Source: Paenibacillus sp. LHD-38
GTDB lineage: Bacteria; Bacillota; Bacilli; Paenibacillales; Paenibacillaceae
DNA length: 64,000 nucleotides
NCBI RefSeq assembly: GCF_031157315.1
Contig: NZ_JAVIFU010000017.1
Location: 1-64,000 of the forward strand
Direction of reading: 5' to 3'
Below the pieces are notes generated by a model, which was not told the DNA's origin, searched no databases, and saw nothing but the letters and a program-made list of their open reading frames with translations. Made by a program: the position numbers and the translations under genes. Positions 42,134 through 51,893 of this stretch are shown piece by piece (the first letter of the stretch is position 1; each line of letters opens with the position of its first letter).

Positions 42134-44401
42134 ATGAACGTAAAGAAAAAATCAATGTTCGGATCAATAGGATTCAAAAGCCGCTTATTGTTTGGAGAGG
42201 ATGGAGCTGTAACCGTGTTTTCTGTCCTTGTTTTATCCTCGTTATTATTGTTTTTTTCTTTGCTTATCGATTATGCGCGTATTGCTGCTTTGCACAAGCT
42301 GACGGAGGATGCCGTACGGTCCAGCGTTCGCTCTGTCCTCTCTGCCTATGACGCTGTCCTATATGAGCGATATGGATTGTTTGGCCGCGGCGGAACGGAG
42401 GGACAGACCATCTTCTCAGAAACGATGAATGCGAATATTGAAGGCATAAAAGGCTTATCCAATCAAGGGATGAAGCTGATACGCATGAAGGCAGAAAGCT
42501 CAACACTGCATAATGCATCGTTTCTGGGAAGTCACGATGTATTTGGGCGGCAGGTGCTGGAGGAAATGAAATATAAGGCACCTATTGATTTTACGTTGGA
42601 GCTTGCCGCTAGATTCGCCCCAATGGCAGGCGCTTTGAAAGAGGCCTCCGTGACGATCGGCCTGCTTGAGAGTATGCGCAAGCTTTATGAAAGGCGCGAA
42701 GCTCATTTAAGCCAGGTGCTTCAATTGCAGGAGCTGGCGGCGGCAGTAATGAGAGACAGCGGAATAGATTTAATGATTCCGGTCCAGATGAATGCTGGCG
42801 CAGCAGCGGGAGATACCGCCTTAGGCATTGCTGGGGAATATCATGATTATGCAGCCCGAGTCATGCAGGAGCAATCACCTGAAAACGCGGGGGGACCGGA
42901 AAATTCTAAAGCGATAGAAGCCTATGAGGACAAGGCCAGAGTATTTGCAATAGAACTTCGCCGAATAAGCGGTGAAATGCTTCAACGTCATGTGAAGCTC
43001 CAAGGAGATGCGATCAAGGAACTGGAAGCTGCAAGAGCATTAAATGAGGACATGCAGCGGCTTGTTCTACAAGCGAATCAGCAAGCTGACCGTGGAGGTT
43101 ATGATGCTGTAGCGAAGCAAAAATCTGCAGGAGCGGTACAGCATGCTGTACCCGCTGACTCGGCTTCCGATATTGAACAAATAAGGAAGCAAGCAGACGA
43201 TCTTGTAAAAGAGGATGCGTGGTTTTCCGCTTACCGGCAAGAGCTGGAGACGCAAGGTACATTTGCGGCGGCTCTTGATATGGAAGCGGGCAGCTATCAA
43301 ACGAGCAGTTTGGCATCATTGGCTAAGCCAATTACGAATCAAACGGCGGATACCCTTCTTGAAGGCGTTGCAAGTCTGCGGCTTGCTTATGGAAGCTATG
43401 AAGAGAATTATATTCGTCCTGCCGCCATTATTACCAGCCGAAAAAGTACGCTCGAACAGGGAGAGGTTAAAGCTAAGCTGAAGCAGCAGGGAGAGCAGGC
43501 TGAATCACTTTGGAAACAGGCGCGCGGCCTGCTCCATGGCCTTACGGCTATACCGCAAACCGAGGAGCATCAACAGGTATTTGAACAGGTGAAGCAGCAT
43601 TACAGCGACAATCTTTTGTTTAATGAAAAGTCAGATGAGACGGCTGACACTCTATCAGACTTGGAGCAAACAAGCGAGGCCCATGAGGCTGCGAAGCGCT
43701 CTGCATCCGTGATGGACGGAATATTTTCAGGAATGGCCGGAATGCTGGAGCAAACGAGAGACACGCTTTACTACGGTGAATATGTGATCAGTAAGTATCC
43801 CTCGTTCGCGCCGCAGCATCTGCGGTCTATGATAATGGAGGGGGACGTATCGGAGCTGTCGCATGCGGTTTCTTTCAATAATCAGGAAGCGGAATATATT
43901 ATTTACGGCTTTCACAATGCTGTGGGAAATATTGCTGCCGCTTACGGGGAACTGTTTGCTGCGAGGCTTGCCGTGAGGACGATGGAAGGGCTGCTGGCAA
44001 ACAGAACACTTGGTCATCCCTTGCTTATTTTGTCGGCGGCGCTTATTTACGGTTTGGAGAAAAGCATGGAGGATATGCTTGCCTTTACGGAGCGAGGGTC
44101 GGCGCCGTTATCCAAGTACGTAAACATTGAGCTTTCGTACACGGATTATTTGCGGATTTTTGCCTTGATGCACGGTGCGGGCGACAGCGCAAGCCTTGCC
44201 CGAATGATTGCGGTCATTGAACAAAACAGCGGGACGGTGCTGTCGGCCGTACCAAGCGGGGTAAGTGGCGAGGCTGACGTTTCTACGGAGCTGTGGTTTG
44301 TGCCAGGCTTGATGCGGGTGCTTGGCAGGATTGGACTTTTGGATGGAAAGGTTGAAGGCAACCGTTATGAGACGACACAAACCATTGGCTGGTCCTATTA
44401 A
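42134..44401 (+). CDS. Large TadG-like pilus protein
   Basis: A 755-residue protein with a pilin-like N-terminus: leader LLFGEDG, then AVTVFSVLVLSSLLLFFSLL. The +5 residue is Phe29, not Glu, so it may be processed or inserted differently from the other pilins here. The rest is a long, mostly helical extracellular region. It resembles putative TadE/G-like Flp assembly proteins. ATG 42134 follows GGAGGTG. Confidence 0.75.
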   Translation: MNVKKKSMFGSIGFKSRLLFGEDGAVTVFSVLVLSSLLLFFSLLIDYARIAALHKLTEDAVRSSVRSVLSAYDAVLYERYGLFGRGGTEGQTIFSETMNANIEGIKGLSNQGMKLIRMKAESSTLHNASFLGSHDVFGRQVLEEMKYKAPIDFTLELAARFAPMAGALKEASVTIGLLESMRKLYERREAHLSQVLQLQELAAAVMRDSGIDLMIPVQMNAGAAAGDTALGIAGEYHDYAARVMQEQSPENAGGPENSKAIEAYEDKARVFAIELRRISGEMLQRHVKLQGDAIKELEAARALNEDMQRLVLQANQQADRGGYDAVAKQKSAGAVQHAVPADSASDIEQIRKQADDLVKEDAWFSAYRQELETQGTFAAALDMEAGSYQTSSLASLAKPITNQTADTLLEGVASLRLAYGSYEENYIRPAAIITSRKSTLEQGEVKAKLKQQGEQAESLWKQARGLLHGLTAIPQTEEHQQVFEQVKQHYSDNLLFNEKSDETADTLSDLEQTSEAHEAAKRSASVMDGIFSGMAGMLEQTRDTLYYGEYVISKYPSFAPQHLRSMIMEGDVSELSHAVSFNNQEAEYIIYGFHNAVGNIAAAYGELFAARLAVRTMEGLLANRTLGHPLLILSAALIYGLEKSMEDMLAFTERGSAPLSKYVNIELSYTDYLRIFALMHGAGDSASLARMIAVIEQNSGTVLSAVPSGVSGEADVSTELWFVPGLMRVLGRIGLLDGKVEGNRYETTQTIGWSY

Positions 44402-45335
44402 ACGCCGCAAATCTGCGGATGAGCAAGGCTCGATCGTCGTAGAGGCAGCATTGGTCATGCCCATGGTCATCGTGATCTTGCTTGTGTTTGTCATGCTTAT
44501 TCGTCTCTGTGCGGTGCAAATGGCCCTTCATTCGGCAGCCTCCCAGTCGGTCAGGCAAATTGCGGCTCACATTCATCCGGTAGAGCTGGCTTGGCAGCAG
44601 GCGGCAGCAAGTATTCCAGCCCCTTCGCAAACGCTTTTGCCCCTTTCATCATGGAGCGAAATTGCGGCGGAAGCCACGGAATGGCTGCCATCGCCTGCCG
44701 GTCCGTTTATATCATCAACACTGCGGGGGGATTTTCGGCCGCTTCAAAATATGGCAGCAACGGAAATCGGACGCGCCGTTGTTGAACCGCTAATAAGAGA
44801 CTTTGCGGATGCTGCGATTATTGATCCCGCACGGATAAGGCTAAGCTGGCTGGCCCTACCCGATTTTGAAAAGGCGAACGAACCGTATTTGGCCATTGCG
44901 GTGGAATACGATTTTCCGTTAAAGCTGCCTTTTTACCGCAAGCCGATTGTGCTAAAGGAGCAAGCTGCTGAGCGAGTTTGGCTCAGTGATGCCGCCGCGG
45001 CAAGGTATGGCGCGGGTAGCGGTGAACAGGAAAACCTGCCGATTCAAATCGTGTCGATTGAGCCATCGCCGATTCGTCCGGGCAGAAAGGCTTCCGTAAC
45101 GGTGAAAACATCGCCGGGGGCCGTTATATCCCTTGGAGTTATGTATAAAAGCGGATCAAGCAAAGCCAAGCATCTGGGGGAGGCAGTTGCAGATGCCGAC
45201 GGGTACATTAAGTGGACCTGGCATGTATCCGGGAACACTACGCCTGGCGTGTGGGAGCTTGCCGCCTCTGAGGCGAGTAAAGAAGAAAATCAAGTGTCGA
45301 TGCATTTTGTCGTAGAGAAAAGCAGCGGAAATTAG
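44367..45335 (+). CDS. Second TadE-like pseudopilin with Ig-like tail
   Basis: A 322-residue minor pilin. Leader KSADEQG, cleavage after Gly21, then SIVVEAALVMPMVIVILLVF with Glu at +5. The last 90 residues (IVSIEPSPIRPGRKASVTVKT...GYIKWTWHVSGNTTPGVW) look like an Ig-like or beta-sandwich domain. ATG 44367 lies inside the end of the preceding gene (35-base overlap). Confidence 0.78.
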   Translation: MRRHKPLAGPIKRRKSADEQGSIVVEAALVMPMVIVILLVFVMLIRLCAVQMALHSAASQSVRQIAAHIHPVELAWQQAAASIPAPSQTLLPLSSWSEIAAEATEWLPSPAGPFISSTLRGDFRPLQNMAATEIGRAVVEPLIRDFADAAIIDPARIRLSWLALPDFEKANEPYLAIAVEYDFPLKLPFYRKPIVLKEQAAERVWLSDAAAARYGAGSGEQENLPIQIVSIEPSPIRPGRKASVTVKTSPGAVISLGVMYKSGSSKAKHLGEAVADADGYIKWTWHVSGNTTPGVWELAASEASKEENQVSMHFVVEKSSGN

Positions 45336-45368
45336 CAAGCTAAAGAAGCTGAGGCAGGAGGAGCACGA

Positions 45369-45881
45369 GTGGAATTCATTCAGACAGCTGCAATCATTGT
45401 CCTTTTGATATTGGCATTTATTACGGATATAAAAGCACAGATTATTCCGAACCAGCTCACGATAAGCTTTTTTATTGCCGCGTTTATTTATCAAATCGCA
45501 ACGAACGGACTGGAAGGAGCAGCGGCCGCAGCTTTAGGGGCAGCCGCAGGCTTTGTTCCTTTGCTTTTGCTGCATTTAGCAAAAGGAATAGGTGCAGGAG
45601 ATGTAAAGCTATTCGGTGCATTGGGCGCTTGGGCAGGGGTTTTGCCCGTACTGCAATTGCTGTTGTATGCCATTTTGTACGCGGGAGTCATTGGTTTAAT
45701 TCTAATCCTTGTGAACCGTCCTTTCGGGAAGAGAGTGACAAATGGCGTTGCCTCGTTTCTAACACCCGATGCAGGCCAGAGAAGGCATCAGTGGCTGCAG
45801 TGGGCTGAGTCGGGCAAGAAATTTCCGTTTATGCTGGCGGTTGCTCCAGCCGCTGTTACGGTATGGTCTGTGTTTAATTAA
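45369..45881 (+). CDS. tadV: Prepilin peptidase (TadV/CpaA-like)
   Basis: A 170-residue A24 aspartic peptidase that cleaves Flp and TadE leaders. The catalytic pair is Asp20 (FITDIKAQIIPN) and Asp78 of the GxGD motif (GIGAGDVKLFGALG). Several membrane helices. GTG 45369 follows AGGAGG. Only the membrane peptidase part is present, without a methylase domain. Confidence 0.88.
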   Translation: MEFIQTAAIIVLLILAFITDIKAQIIPNQLTISFFIAAFIYQIATNGLEGAAAAALGAAAGFVPLLLLHLAKGIGAGDVKLFGALGAWAGVLPVLQLLLYAILYAGVIGLILILVNRPFGKRVTNGVASFLTPDAGQRRHQWLQWAESGKKFPFMLAVAPAAVTVWSVFN

Positions 45882-45911
45882 GCCGATAGACTGGAAAGGT
45901 GGGCCTCAGGA

Positions 45912-47495
45912 ATGGAACGCTTTCGAATTGATTTTGCCATGAATCAGGGACATGAAATGATGATTGACCGTGAAAGCGGAATATACAGGAGCGAGCTTGA
46001 TGAAATAGAGCTTCATATGCTTCAAAACGAACGAATTCCTTACCTGATCCCTATGGATTGGTTTGAGCTGGATACTAAGGTGACGTTCCGCTACAAACTG
46101 TCTGGTATGAAAATGCTTCTTCACAGGCTGCAGCAGCAGCCGCTTACGATGGAGCAATATTATATGCTCATTTTGGGCGTGGCGGATGCGCTCTATGAGT
46201 GCAAGCACTATATGCTGCGGCCTGAGGGGTGCCTGCTGGACGAGCAGTTCATTTTTATCGGTGAGAAGCTGCATGATATACGTCTTGCTTATTTGCCGAT
46301 TATAGGCGATGCCGGAAAACATGCGATGGGTGCAGGTGACCTTCTCTCTTTAATTGTAAGATTCACGTCCTATATCGAACAGATCGACGGAGAAGGCTTA
46401 AAGCGGGTGCTGCATCATTTAACGGGCAATAAATGGCCGCTGGAGGAGCTGCGTTCTACACTGTTGGATTTAATTGGAGAAGCACCGCAAAAACTGAATA
46501 GCGCAGCAGAAAATTCGGAGCAAATGCAGCAGAAACAAAAAGCGGTTGCAACGGATAAAAATTCGTGGACTGGACATCAGCCTCGGATTGAATATCCGGT
46601 CGAGCCAATAAGGCCAATACCACAAGCGCCTAAGCAGCAGATAAGCGAACCGGAAGTGTCTCCATTTATTTCTGGGCTATTGGATGAGTCTCGTCATCAA
46701 CAAGCCGCTTCGTTAGAATATGCCGAAATGCCTGCATATTTAGGGGAGGCAAAACCTGATACGAAGAAAAAGTGGATCGGAACGGCAGCGCTGTTTATAG
46801 TGATTGCTTGTACTTGGCGTTTTGTCTATCTGGAAGCCGCAACGAGGCAAAGCCTGCTGCTCAGCTCAGGCATATCCTTGCTGATGATTGCCATTATCCT
46901 AATGGTGTGGTTGAAAGGAACGAATCACAGTGAATCCACGGGGGAATTGGCATATGAGCCGGATCAGTTAGAGCAAAGTGCAGAGTTATATCAAGGAATG
47001 GCCCATTTATATGCGCAGCACGGGGATGATCAATCATCATCTCAGAACTCGTCAGCTGATCATTTTGAAGCGGGGAACGATCCTTCTGCATCGAATCTGT
47101 ATGTGGTTGCCGCTAATCCTATTTCACGTATCGGTGAGCCGACCGTTCTGCTTAGTCCTGAACAACAACCGGAGCATAGAAATGAACCGGTAATCTGGCT
47201 GCAACGAAGCTGGGAGGGTGAGCAAACAAAGTTGGAATTAACCGTGAGTTGTTTTAAAATCGGCCGGATCGGCGAGAAGGTAAGCTATGCGGATTGCGCA
47301 AACGGTGTATCGCGTCTTCACTTGGAGATTGAGAGCAAGGAGGGTGAACACAGGGCTAAGGATCTGGGGTCAAGAAATGGAAGCCTGCTCAATGGACAAA
47401 CGATGATTCCCTATAAAAGCTATAGGTTATCGATAGGTGATATTATCCATTTAGCAGGCGAGCAAGGACCTTCTTATGAGTTGAAATCGAGTTGA
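45912..47495 (+). CDS. DUF6382 and FHA domain protein of the Tad locus
   Basis: A 527-residue protein with an N-terminal DUF6382-like domain (1-180, MIDRESGIYRSELDEIELHM; MEQYYMLILGVADALYEC), a linker, two adjacent membrane helices (about 295-335) and a C-terminal FHA domain (about 435-525: FKIGRIGEKVSYADCANGVSRLHLEI, DLGSRNGSLLNG). FHA domains bind phosphothreonine, so a Ser/Thr kinase may control pilus assembly. It is the last gene in the Tad operon, in the same orientation. Confidence 0.82.
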   Translation: MERFRIDFAMNQGHEMMIDRESGIYRSELDEIELHMLQNERIPYLIPMDWFELDTKVTFRYKLSGMKMLLHRLQQQPLTMEQYYMLILGVADALYECKHYMLRPEGCLLDEQFIFIGEKLHDIRLAYLPIIGDAGKHAMGAGDLLSLIVRFTSYIEQIDGEGLKRVLHHLTGNKWPLEELRSTLLDLIGEAPQKLNSAAENSEQMQQKQKAVATDKNSWTGHQPRIEYPVEPIRPIPQAPKQQISEPEVSPFISGLLDESRHQQAASLEYAEMPAYLGEAKPDTKKKWIGTAALFIVIACTWRFVYLEAATRQSLLLSSGISLLMIAIILMVWLKGTNHSESTGELAYEPDQLEQSAELYQGMAHLYAQHGDDQSSSQNSSADHFEAGNDPSASNLYVVAANPISRIGEPTVLLSPEQQPEHRNEPVIWLQRSWEGEQTKLELTVSCFKIGRIGEKVSYADCANGVSRLHLEIESKEGEHRAKDLGSRNGSLLNGQTMIPYKSYRLSIGDIIHLAGEQGPSYELKSS

Positions 47496-47500
47496 AAAGG

Positions 47501-48403
47501 TTATCCGCGTCCGACTAATTCATTCATGGCGCTGTCAACAGTCGGATATCGGAAGGTGAAGCCGTTCTCAAGCGCTTTGCGCGGCAAGGCCATTTGCCCA
47601 TCCAGCAGCAGCGTAGACATTTCGCCGAATAAAGTCCGCATGAGAAAAGCAGGAACGGGAAACCAATGCGGCCTTCCCATTGCTTTGCCGATGGCGCGCC
47701 CGAAATTGTCGTTGGTTACAGGATCGGGCGAGCAGCCGTTAACCGCTCCTTGAATGTTATCATTGTCCAAAATAAACAAGATAAGGTTAACCATATCCGT
47801 GAGATGGATCCATGACAGCCATTGCTTTCCGCTGCCAATTTTTCCTCCGCCAAACAATCGATAAGGCATTGCCATTAAAGGTAATGCACCATCTTTCTTA
47901 TCCAAAACGACGCCTACACGGAGCTTTACAAGCCGTGTTGCAGGGATAAGGTCAGCGGCTTGCTCCCATTTCCGTACCACTTCGGATAAAAAATCAGTTA
48001 CCTTCGTCGGGCTCTCTTCATCAAAAATGCCGTCTGATGAAATGCCATACGCTGAGATGCCCGATGCGTTAAGGACAAGCGGCGGCTTATGCTTGAGCGC
48101 TGTAATCAGATTAGTTATGCGGGCTGCTGCCGTTATTCTTGAATCCATAACGCGCTGCTTTGCAGCTGATGTCCAGCGCTGGTTGATGGATTCGCCTGTG
48201 AGATTAACTATGGCATCAATGCCTTCCAGTAAAGAGGGAGAAGCTTCAAGCTCGCTCCAGGTCAATCGGTTTAGACCGGGACGCTTGGGCTCATTCTCTG
48301 AGCTCTTTCTAGAAATAATCCATACTTCATCTTTTCTCTCCAGCAGCGCCTTTGTCAGCGCGCTTCCGATAAAGCCTGTTCCTCCGGCTATAGCAACCCG
48401 CAT
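47501..48403 (-). CDS. TIGR01777-family epimerase
   Basis: A 300-residue NAD(P)-binding protein of the TIGR01777 family (YfhF/SulA-like). Rossmann motif VAIAGGTGFIGSALTKALL at the N-terminus, INQRWTSAAKQRVMDSR, SWIHLTDMV near 205 and DUF1731-like C-terminal end (PVPAFLMRTLFGEMSTLLLDGQ). Substrate unknown. It is convergent with the Tad operon with only a five-base gap. Confidence 0.88.
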   Translation of the reverse strand: MRVAIAGGTGFIGSALTKALLERKDEVWIISRKSSENEPKRPGLNRLTWSELEASPSLLEGIDAIVNLTGESINQRWTSAAKQRVMDSRITAAARITNLITALKHKPPLVLNASGISAYGISSDGIFDEESPTKVTDFLSEVVRKWEQAADLIPATRLVKLRVGVVLDKKDGALPLMAMPYRLFGGGKIGSGKQWLSWIHLTDMVNLILFILDNDNIQGAVNGCSPDPVTNDNFGRAIGKAMGRPHWFPVPAFLMRTLFGEMSTLLLDGQMALPRKALENGFTFRYPTVDSAMNELVGRG

Positions 48404-48429
48404 TCCTAATCGCTCCTTAAATTCACTCT

Positions 48430-48942
48430 TTACTTCACCTGCTCAATTTTTACGAGCCAATTCTGTTTAATTGTAGGATCACCCTCGATTTCTTTCTCCG
48501 TATACTCAAATTTCACTTTTGCATCATCTGGCATGGTCTCTAAAACGGTCTTCAACTCATCGGTAATTTGCAAGGGAATTACTCCTGAAGCTGTTTCAAT
48601 TTCTATAGAGTGCGAGTCGCTTAGACCGCTGTAGGTTCCTTCGTTAACTTTAATAGGATCTGCCGGTTCTTCCGTTGCGCTGCTGTTGTCAGGGGTATCG
48701 CTTGGTTCCGCAGTCGCAGTCGGCTCCGGTGCTGATACATCAGGCTCAAGAACACCGCTTTCTTCAGGCAAGTCGCTGACAACCGGAGATTCGTCCACAG
48801 TACCTTGTTGATTGTTTGCGTTTGTTTCTTGATTGGCATTGGTTCCACCGCAAGCTGCAGTTGCAAGCATCACAGCTAAAAGAACGGCTCCTGCTGTTGC
48901 TTTCGTTGTTTTGTTTTTTCTTCGCTTTGATGAGTTCATCAT
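48430..48942 (-). CDS. Small lipoprotein with acidic linker
   Basis: A 170-residue predicted lipoprotein. Lipid-accepting Cys31 follows LATAA, an acceptable if weak lipobox. A Pro/Glu/Thr/Ser-rich linker (about 45-100) leads to a C-terminal domain of about 70 residues (GTYSGLSDSHSIEIETASG; FEYTEKEIEGDP) seen in other Bacillales lipoproteins of unknown role. ATG 48942 follows AGGAGGTGG. Confidence 0.72.
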   Translation of the reverse strand: MMNSSKRRKNKTTKATAGAVLLAVMLATAACGGTNANQETNANNQQGTVDESPVVSDLPEESGVLEPDVSAPEPTATAEPSDTPDNSSATEEPADPIKVNEGTYSGLSDSHSIEIETASGVIPLQITDELKTVLETMPDDAKVKFEYTEKEIEGDPTIKQNWLVKIEQVK

Positions 48943-49066
48943 GAGAACCACCTCCTGCATGTATTAACGAAATTGACGAGGGATAGGTTACATTTTTATA
49001 TTTAACCATAAAATAAGAATATGAAGCTTTCATTACGTTTGCTGATTCTTGCATATGAAGAAAAAT

Positions 49067-49110
49067 ATAAATGAGTTTAAGCCGCACGGGTGCGGCTTAA
49101 ACTCATTTAT
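49067..49110. terminator. Perfect 20-bp bidirectional terminator
   Basis: A 20-bp perfect stem (49067-49086 with 49091-49110) and a CGGG loop. It overlaps the stop codon of the DUF2621 gene, so that its last codons are part of the stem. Confidence 0.92.
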
Positions 49111-49540
49111 TAAGTAGATGCTTATAGGGAGCATAGTCGATTCCTTGACGATCAAGGAACGATACCAAGCTGCGGTAATCACGTTTTGGGGTGGCTCTTA
49201 TGTAGCCTTCAATGCAGTGCTCGCGCGTAACGGACGATGCGCCGTGTTCAATCGCGACTTGGCCAATTTTAGCTGCGATCGAATGTTTTGCGATATCGCG
49301 AAAAGCGCTGGGCACTGGGGATACGAGCTCATCGAGCAATTCCTTGGAATCATCGTTCCACATGCTGCGGCTGCGATCTACCCAGTAGTTTTGCCAATCG
49401 AGCTTAGACTTGCCGTCTCGCATCGGAAGCACCTTGAGAAATTTTCGAAACATGAAAAACCCGCCAATCGACATAGCTGCAACCATGACGATCGCCCAAA
49501 AAACGATAAAGTACATAAACCAATCGGGCGCAACTTTCAT
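49103..49540 (-). CDS. DUF2621 family membrane protein
   Basis: A 145-residue protein with an N-terminal membrane helix (about 6-30, WFMYFIVFWAIVMVAAMSIGGFFMF) and a soluble C-terminal domain (PVPSAFRDIAKHSIAAKIGQVAIEHGASSVTREHCIEGYIRATPKRDYR). It matches DUF2621 (YneK-like), a Bacillales family of unknown role. Start ATG 49540, with GAGGTGAAAG upstream. Confidence 0.78.
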   Translation of the reverse strand: MKVAPDWFMYFIVFWAIVMVAAMSIGGFFMFRKFLKVLPMRDGKSKLDWQNYWVDRSRSMWNDDSKELLDELVSPVPSAFRDIAKHSIAAKIGQVAIEHGASSVTREHCIEGYIRATPKRDYRSLVSFLDRQGIDYAPYKHLLNK

Positions 49541-49641
49541 AAGTGTCTTTCACCTCAATAATGAATTATACCGTATTCCTAGATTTATTTCGACATTCCT
49601 TGTAAAATAAGGTTTGATCAACCGAAAGGGGCGAAAGATTC

Positions 49642-50772
49642 ATGTTGAAAATAGGTTCCCATGTATCATTTTCGGACAAGGGGCTGCTTACTGCAGCGCA
49701 GGAAGCCGTATCATATGGCTCAGGCACATTTATGATTTATACCGGCGCACCTCAGAATACGAGAAGGAAGCCGATCGATTCGTTATATATTGAAGAAGGC
49801 AAAGCGCTAATGGAACAATCGGGCATCAATGAGATTGTCGTTCATGCGCCTTATATTGTAAACCTGGGCTCTTACAAGGATTCGACGTTCGAGCTCGCTG
49901 TTTCCTTTTTGCAGGAAGAAATTCGCAGAACGGATTATATTGGTGTTCGTAATATTGTCCTGCATCCAGGCGCTTATACGGACAAGGATGCCGAGTATGG
50001 CATTGCACGCATAGCTGAGGGTCTTAACGAGGTGCTTGCCGGAACGAAAGAAACGAATGTTAACATCGCTCTTGAGACGATGGCAGGCAAAGGGACGGAA
50101 ATCGGACGCAGCTTCGAAGAGCTTGCTGCAATTATTGACAAGGTCCAAGATAATAACCGCCTTACAGTATGTATGGATACATGCCATATGCATGATGCCG
50201 GTTACGATCTTATCGACGATCTGGATGGCGTTCTCGAGCAGTTTGACCGTTTGGTTGGACTTGACCGTGTAGCCGTAGTCCACGTCAATGACAGCAAAAA
50301 CTCACGCGGAGCAGGCAAGGACAGACATGCTCCAATTGGAGCAGGCTGGCTGGGACATGATGCAATCCGGCGGATCGTGCACCATGAGGCTCTTAAAGGC
50401 CGGCCGTTTATTCTTGAAACGCCGTGGATCGGCAAAGAAGATAAAACGGAACGTCCTATGTATGAAACAGAAATCGCATTGCTGAGCGACAATGGCAGAA
50501 GCCGCTTGGGAGAACCGTTCTTCGAGGACGTAGAGCGTCTCCACCATTTCTTCGGCAAGCAAGAAATCGATCCAAGAACTTTCGTGCTGTCTACGTGGGA
50601 TCTATTGAAAACCGACGCGAAAGCGAAAAAAGCAGATCCGCGCGAGCCTATGGAGCGACTGTACGATCTGGTTATGGCCGGCGGCGCACTGTCTTCCGAA
50701 CTGACGGAGGAACAAGTCAACCAGCGTATTACGGCTTGGTTTGGCGGCAAAGAGCTGCTAGCTAGAATTTAA
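49642..50772 (+). CDS. nfo: Endonuclease IV (Nfo) with C-terminal extension
   Basis: A 376-residue AP endonuclease of the AP2 family. Zinc-ligand motifs: [76 protein letters not shown]. The known enzymes end near 285-297 residues; here about 85 more residues follow ([23 protein letters not shown] to GKELLARI). Cleaves DNA at abasic sites during base-excision repair. Confidence 0.92.
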   Translation: MLKIGSHVSFSDKGLLTAAQEAVSYGSGTFMIYTGAPQNTRRKPIDSLYIEEGKALMEQSGINEIVVHAPYIVNLGSYKDSTFELAVSFLQEEIRRTDYIGVRNIVLHPGAYTDKDAEYGIARIAEGLNEVLAGTKETNVNIALETMAGKGTEIGRSFEELAAIIDKVQDNNRLTVCMDTCHMHDAGYDLIDDLDGVLEQFDRLVGLDRVAVVHVNDSKNSRGAGKDRHAPIGAGWLGHDAIRRIVHHEALKGRPFILETPWIGKEDKTERPMYETEIALLSDNGRSRLGEPFFEDVERLHHFFGKQEIDPRTFVLSTWDLLKTDAKAKKADPREPMERLYDLVMAGGALSSELTEEQVNQRITAWFGGKELLARI

Positions 50773-50828
50773 TATCCAATTATCGCTTCAATATTATTTA
50801 TATCGTTGTGAAAGGAAGTTAAGAGTCC

Positions 50829-51731
50829 ATGTCATCACAATCCAACCCGTCCGAGGTTAAATATCAATCGGGCGGAAAAAGCGGCCGCGCACGCATGCTT
50901 ATTTCATGTCCGGACCGTTCGGGCATCGTTGCGGCTGTCTCCCATTTCTTGTATGAGCACGGAGCGAATATCGTGCAATCGGATCAATATACGATGGATC
51001 CCGAAGGCGGTATGTTTTTCATCCGCTTTGAATTCGATTTGAATGATCTGGAGAAGGAACTTCCGGTTTTGGTGGAGGATTTCGCCCGAGTGGCTGACCG
51101 CTTCGACATGAAGTGGCATACTTTCCGCGCCAGCCGTAAGAAAAGACTTGCTGTCTTTGTTTCCAAGGAGGATCATTGCCTTCTCGAGCTGCTCTGGCAG
51201 TGGAAGGCGGGAGATCTGGATGCCGATATTTCAATGGTAATCAGCAATCATCCTGACATGCGCGAGCTGGTGGAATCCTTCGGCATTGCCTATCATCACA
51301 TTCCTGTAACGGCTGCCACGAAGGCTGAAGCGGAGCGCAAACAGCTTGAGGTCGTCGCGGACAAAGCGGATATCGTTGTTTTGGCAAGGTACATGCAGAT
51401 CATTTCGCCGAAGTTCATCGAACAATTTCCTAACCGTATTATCAATATCCACCATTCCTTCCTTCCGGCATTCGTCGGGGGCAAGCCCTATGCACAGGCC
51501 TATACGCGCGGGGTGAAAATCATCGGGGCAACAGCGCATTACGTGACCGAGGAACTAGACGGCGGACCGATTATCGAGCAAGACGTTCAGCGTGTAAGCC
51601 ACCGTGATAACGTCGATGATTTGAAGCGAATCGGACGGACGATCGAACGCGTTGTACTGGCCCGTGCAGTGAAATGGCATATCGAGGATCGAGTAATTGT
51701 GCATAATAATAAGACGGTCGTATTCAATTAG
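50829..51731 (+). CDS. purU: Formyltetrahydrofolate deformylase
   Basis: A 300-residue enzyme releasing formate from 10-formyl-THF, which supplies purine synthesis. An ACT domain (17-95, ISCPDRSGIVAAVSHFLYEHGANIV) precedes the transferase domain with NIHHSFLPAFVGGKPYAQAYTRGVK and ATAHYVTEELDGGPIIEQD (catalytic Asp). RBS is GAAAGGAAG. Confidence 0.94.
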   Translation: MSSQSNPSEVKYQSGGKSGRARMLISCPDRSGIVAAVSHFLYEHGANIVQSDQYTMDPEGGMFFIRFEFDLNDLEKELPVLVEDFARVADRFDMKWHTFRASRKKRLAVFVSKEDHCLLELLWQWKAGDLDADISMVISNHPDMRELVESFGIAYHHIPVTAATKAEAERKQLEVVADKADIVVLARYMQIISPKFIEQFPNRIINIHHSFLPAFVGGKPYAQAYTRGVKIIGATAHYVTEELDGGPIIEQDVQRVSHRDNVDDLKRIGRTIERVVLARAVKWHIEDRVIVHNNKTVVFN

Positions 51732-51785
51732 CTGTATTTTTATGCGAGAATTCTATTTTTTATGATGGAAAACACGCATGCAGAG

Positions 51786-51794
51786 TGATACAAT
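51786..51794 (+). promoter_or_regulatory. Extended -10 promoter of tkt
   Basis: TG-A-TACAAT (TACAAT at 51789-51794) 100 bases before tkt; no good -35. Confidence 0.4.
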
Positions 51795-51893
51795 ATTCAA
51801 AGTTATTGCGTACTGGTATGACGCTGTATCGTTAATGAGAAACCATATAACGAAACGAATTGAGACTAGATGAGATTATAGGAGGAAATTGGA

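Noticed and set aside
33950..46430. Further TAACGGG motifs, for example near 33957, 40560 and 46421
   Set aside because: They fall inside well-supported coding sequence, are single and lack the paired layout with a hairpin.
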